Source of the DNA: Rhizobium sp. FKL33
Lineage (GTDB): Bacteria; Pseudomonadota; Alphaproteobacteria; Rhizobiales; Rhizobiaceae
Assembly: GCF_005222915.1 (NCBI RefSeq)
Contig: NZ_STFX01000024.1
Location: 100,580-164,579, forward strand
Direction: 5' to 3'
Length of the DNA: 64,000 nt
A model generated the notes under the pieces. It worked only from the letters and a program-made list of their open reading frames with translations. It was not told the DNA's origin and ran no database searches. Within the stretch, counting starts at the first letter, position 1, and each line of letters opens with the position of its first letter. The position numbers were made by a program, and so were the translations under genes. Of this stretch, positions 62,398 to 64,000 are shown piece by piece.

Positions 62398-64000
62398 ATG
62401 AAAAGACCATCTGTCAAAGCTGCAATGATCGGCATGTTGTGTGCGATCATGGCGTCCATTGCAACTCTTTCCGCTTTCTCGCTGAACAGCGTGTCCTCCG
62501 TCGGGGCGGCCGCGCAGGATATCGGCGATTACTGGTTCGAACGGCTGCTCACCGCCCGCGAGATGAAGGGAGCCTTCGCCAATGTGCGCCTGACGCTGGC
62601 TCGCCACGCGATGGTCGCCAATGGCAGCGATTTCGACGCTGAACAGAAAAACTACAAGGATGCGCAGGGCGCGCTCGACAAAGCCATGGCGGCCTATGAG
62701 GCAGGCGTCCGAACCGAGAAAGGCCGAGCACTGATCAACGACATCAAACCGCTGGTCGCAGACTATTATGTCGCTGCGGAGAGCTTTGTCGAACTGATCA
62801 AAAACGACAAGAAGTCCCAGGCGTTTCCGGTGTTCAAGACCGAGTTGAAGCCGCGCGCCGACAAGATGAACGACAAGATCTCCGAACTCGTCGACTTCGT
62901 GATTTCAAGCGCCGAGCGTCGGGTCGACGAGGCGGACGCCGCCGCCCAGTCTGCGTTCACCTGGACCCTGGTGATTGCCTTGGCGGCGACCGGCCTGGCT
63001 GCAGGCGGCATCTATTTCGCCATCTTCGGCGTCGCCACCCCCATCCAGCGGATCACCAGATCCATGAGCAATCTCGCCGGCGGGGATGCGTCTGCCGAGA
63101 TTCCCTTTGCCGGCCGCGCCGACGAAATCGGCGCGATGGCGGCAGCCGTCGAGGTCTTCCGCCAGAACGCGATCAACAATCGCCGCCTCGAAGAAGAAGC
63201 CTCGGCCTCTCGCAGCCAGACCGAGCAGGCGCGGGCAGCCGAACAGCAGCGCATCGCCCGCGAAGCGGAACAATTGCGCATTGCCACCTCGACGCTGGGC
63301 GAAAGCCTGAAGAAGCTCGCCTCCGGCGATCTCACCTGCCGGATCGACACGGCTTTCGCCGCCGAATATGAAAGCCTGAGGGCGGACTTCAACGTCACCG
63401 TCCAGCAGCTGTCGCAGACCATCGCCTCGGTGTCGGTCGCGGTGCAGAACATGGACTCGGGCACCCGCGAAATTTCCTCTGGCGCCTCGGATCTTTCCAA
63501 GCGCACCGAGCAGCAGGCGGCCTCGCTCGAAGAAACAGCCGCAGCGCTCGACGAGATCACCGCGAATGTGTCGAGCTCCAGCAAGCTGACCGACGAGGCG
63601 CGCAATGTCGCTCAGGCCGCCAACCAGAGCGCGACCCAATCGGCTGGCGTCGTCTCGCATGCCGAAGAGGCCATGCAGCGCATCGAACAATCGAGCCAGC
63701 AGATCTCCAACATCATCGGCGTGATCGACGAGATCGCCTTCCAGACCAACCTGCTGGCGCTGAACGCCGGCGTCGAAGCCGCACGCGCAGGCGAAGCCGG
63801 CAAGGGTTTTGCGGTCGTCGCCCAGGAAGTGCGTGAACTCGCCCAACGCTCGGCGCAGGCCGCCAAGGAGATCAAGGGCCTGATCCAGAACTCGACCTCG
63901 GAAGTCGAAAGCGGCGTCAAGCTGGTGCGCGACACCGGCGAAGCGCTGAAGACGATCGGCGGCTATATCGGCACGATCAACCGTCACATGGAATCGATCG
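62398..64000 (+). CDS. Methyl-accepting chemotaxis protein (3' end beyond window)
   Basis: 534 codons are visible. Membrane helix 1 (about 8-30), a periplasmic helical sensor (about 31-180), helix 2 (about 185-208), HAMP domains (about 209-262 and a second near 295-345) and the start of the methyl-accepting signalling domain. The hairpin tip is [37 protein letters not shown], with [18 protein letters not shown] at about 455-472. CAGGGG lies about 7 bases upstream of ATG 62398. The ligand is unknown. The gene continues past position 64000. Confidence 0.95.
   Translation, partial: MKRPSVKAAMIGMLCAIMASIATLSAFSLNSVSSVGAAAQDIGDYWFERLLTAREMKGAFANVRLTLARHAMVANGSDFDAEQKNYKDAQGALDKAMAAYEAGVRTEKGRALINDIKPLVADYYVAAESFVELIKNDKKSQAFPVFKTELKPRADKMNDKISELVDFVISSAERRVDEADAAAQSAFTWTLVIALAATGLAAGGIYFAIFGVATPIQRITRSMSNLAGGDASAEIPFAGRADEIGAMAAAVEVFRQNAINNRRLEEEASASRSQTEQARAAEQQRIAREAEQLRIATSTLGESLKKLASGDLTCRIDTAFAAEYESLRADFNVTVQQLSQTIASVSVAVQNMDSGTREISSGASDLSKRTEQQAASLEETAAALDEITANVSSSSKLTDEARNVAQAANQSATQSAGVVSHAEEAMQRIEQSSQQISNIIGVIDEIAFQTNLLALNAGVEAARAGEAGKGFAVVAQEVRELAQRSAQAAKEIKGLIQNSTSEVESGVKLVRDTGEALKTIGGYIGTINRHMESI

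Overview
The window is chromosomal DNA from an alphaproteobacterium of the order Hyphomicrobiales (Rhizobiales), most likely Rhizobiaceae or a close relative. I infer this from gene content and order, not from a database search. The main pointers are a cox cluster in the order ctaC-ctaD-ctaB-coxF-ctaG-ctaE-(DUF983)-surf1-ispH-thrB-rnhA, tldD and an invasion-associated-locus-B gene beside ctaC, a choline sulfatase with betB and betA, DUF1344 and DUF2778 genes, and RIME-like palindromic intergenic repeats. The DNA is GC-rich and densely coded. I saw no rRNA, tRNA, CRISPR array, IS element, prophage or replication origin.

Layout. 1-5.6 kb: betA (runs off the left edge), betB and betC on the minus strand, converting choline-O-sulfate to choline to glycine betaine. 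A small exported DUF1344 gene with its own terminator sits between betB and betC, and no betI is visible. 5.8-17 kb: an EAL-CBS-GGDEF protein, a quinone oxidoreductase, a HAD phosphatase, a lipoprotein, then thrC, an M16 peptidase, a GNAT and a large membrane GGDEF-EAL protein. 17-24 kb: yqgE, a DsbD-N-like exported protein, a 1-Cys peroxiredoxin, a MarR regulator overlapping an alpha/beta hydrolase, a DUF2778 protein, and NIPSNAP and GFA proteins. 24-32 kb: an orphan CobT-type VWA protein, an exported phytase-like esterase behind a Pho box, a PPOX flavoprotein, an exported endonuclease/exonuclease/phosphatase and an MHYT-GGDEF-EAL protein.

32-43 kb: minus-strand rnhA, thrB, ispH, DUF1304, surf1, DUF983, a small GNAT, and the aa3-type cytochrome c oxidase structural and assembly genes. 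A perfect FNR/FixK-type palindrome lies directly upstream of ctaC. 42.5-48 kb: an IalB-like protein, a ParDE-type toxin-antitoxin pair, tldD, a MazG-like hydrolase, and a LysR regulator divergent from a gamma-butyrobetaine-hydroxylase-like dioxygenase. 48-53 kb: a membrane protein, then the tightly packed minus-strand run aroC-ribB-sulfotransferase-sulfotransferase. 53-64 kb: a second DUF1344 gene, a polysaccharide deacetylase, pdxH, a surface lipoprotein, a DnaJ-like protein, fabI, a histidine phosphatase, an OxyR-like regulator without the redox cysteines, a DUF465 protein, tlyA-rlmD, and a methyl-accepting chemotaxis protein running off the right edge.

How it fits together. Most genes are housekeeping: threonine, isoprenoid, aromatic, riboflavin, PLP and fatty-acid synthesis, respiration and RNA modification. 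Osmoprotectant supply (bet genes, perhaps the betaine hydroxylase) and c-di-GMP signalling (three dual-domain proteins) form the environmental-response layer. The points most worth follow-up are the FixK-type site on ctaC, the Pho box on the phytase-like gene, the cysteine-less OxyR homologue, the orphan CobT-like VWA protein with an L7/L12-like tail, and the sulfotransferase pair coupled to ribB. I found no clear new multi-gene system; the VWA protein and the sulfotransferase pair are the nearest candidates.
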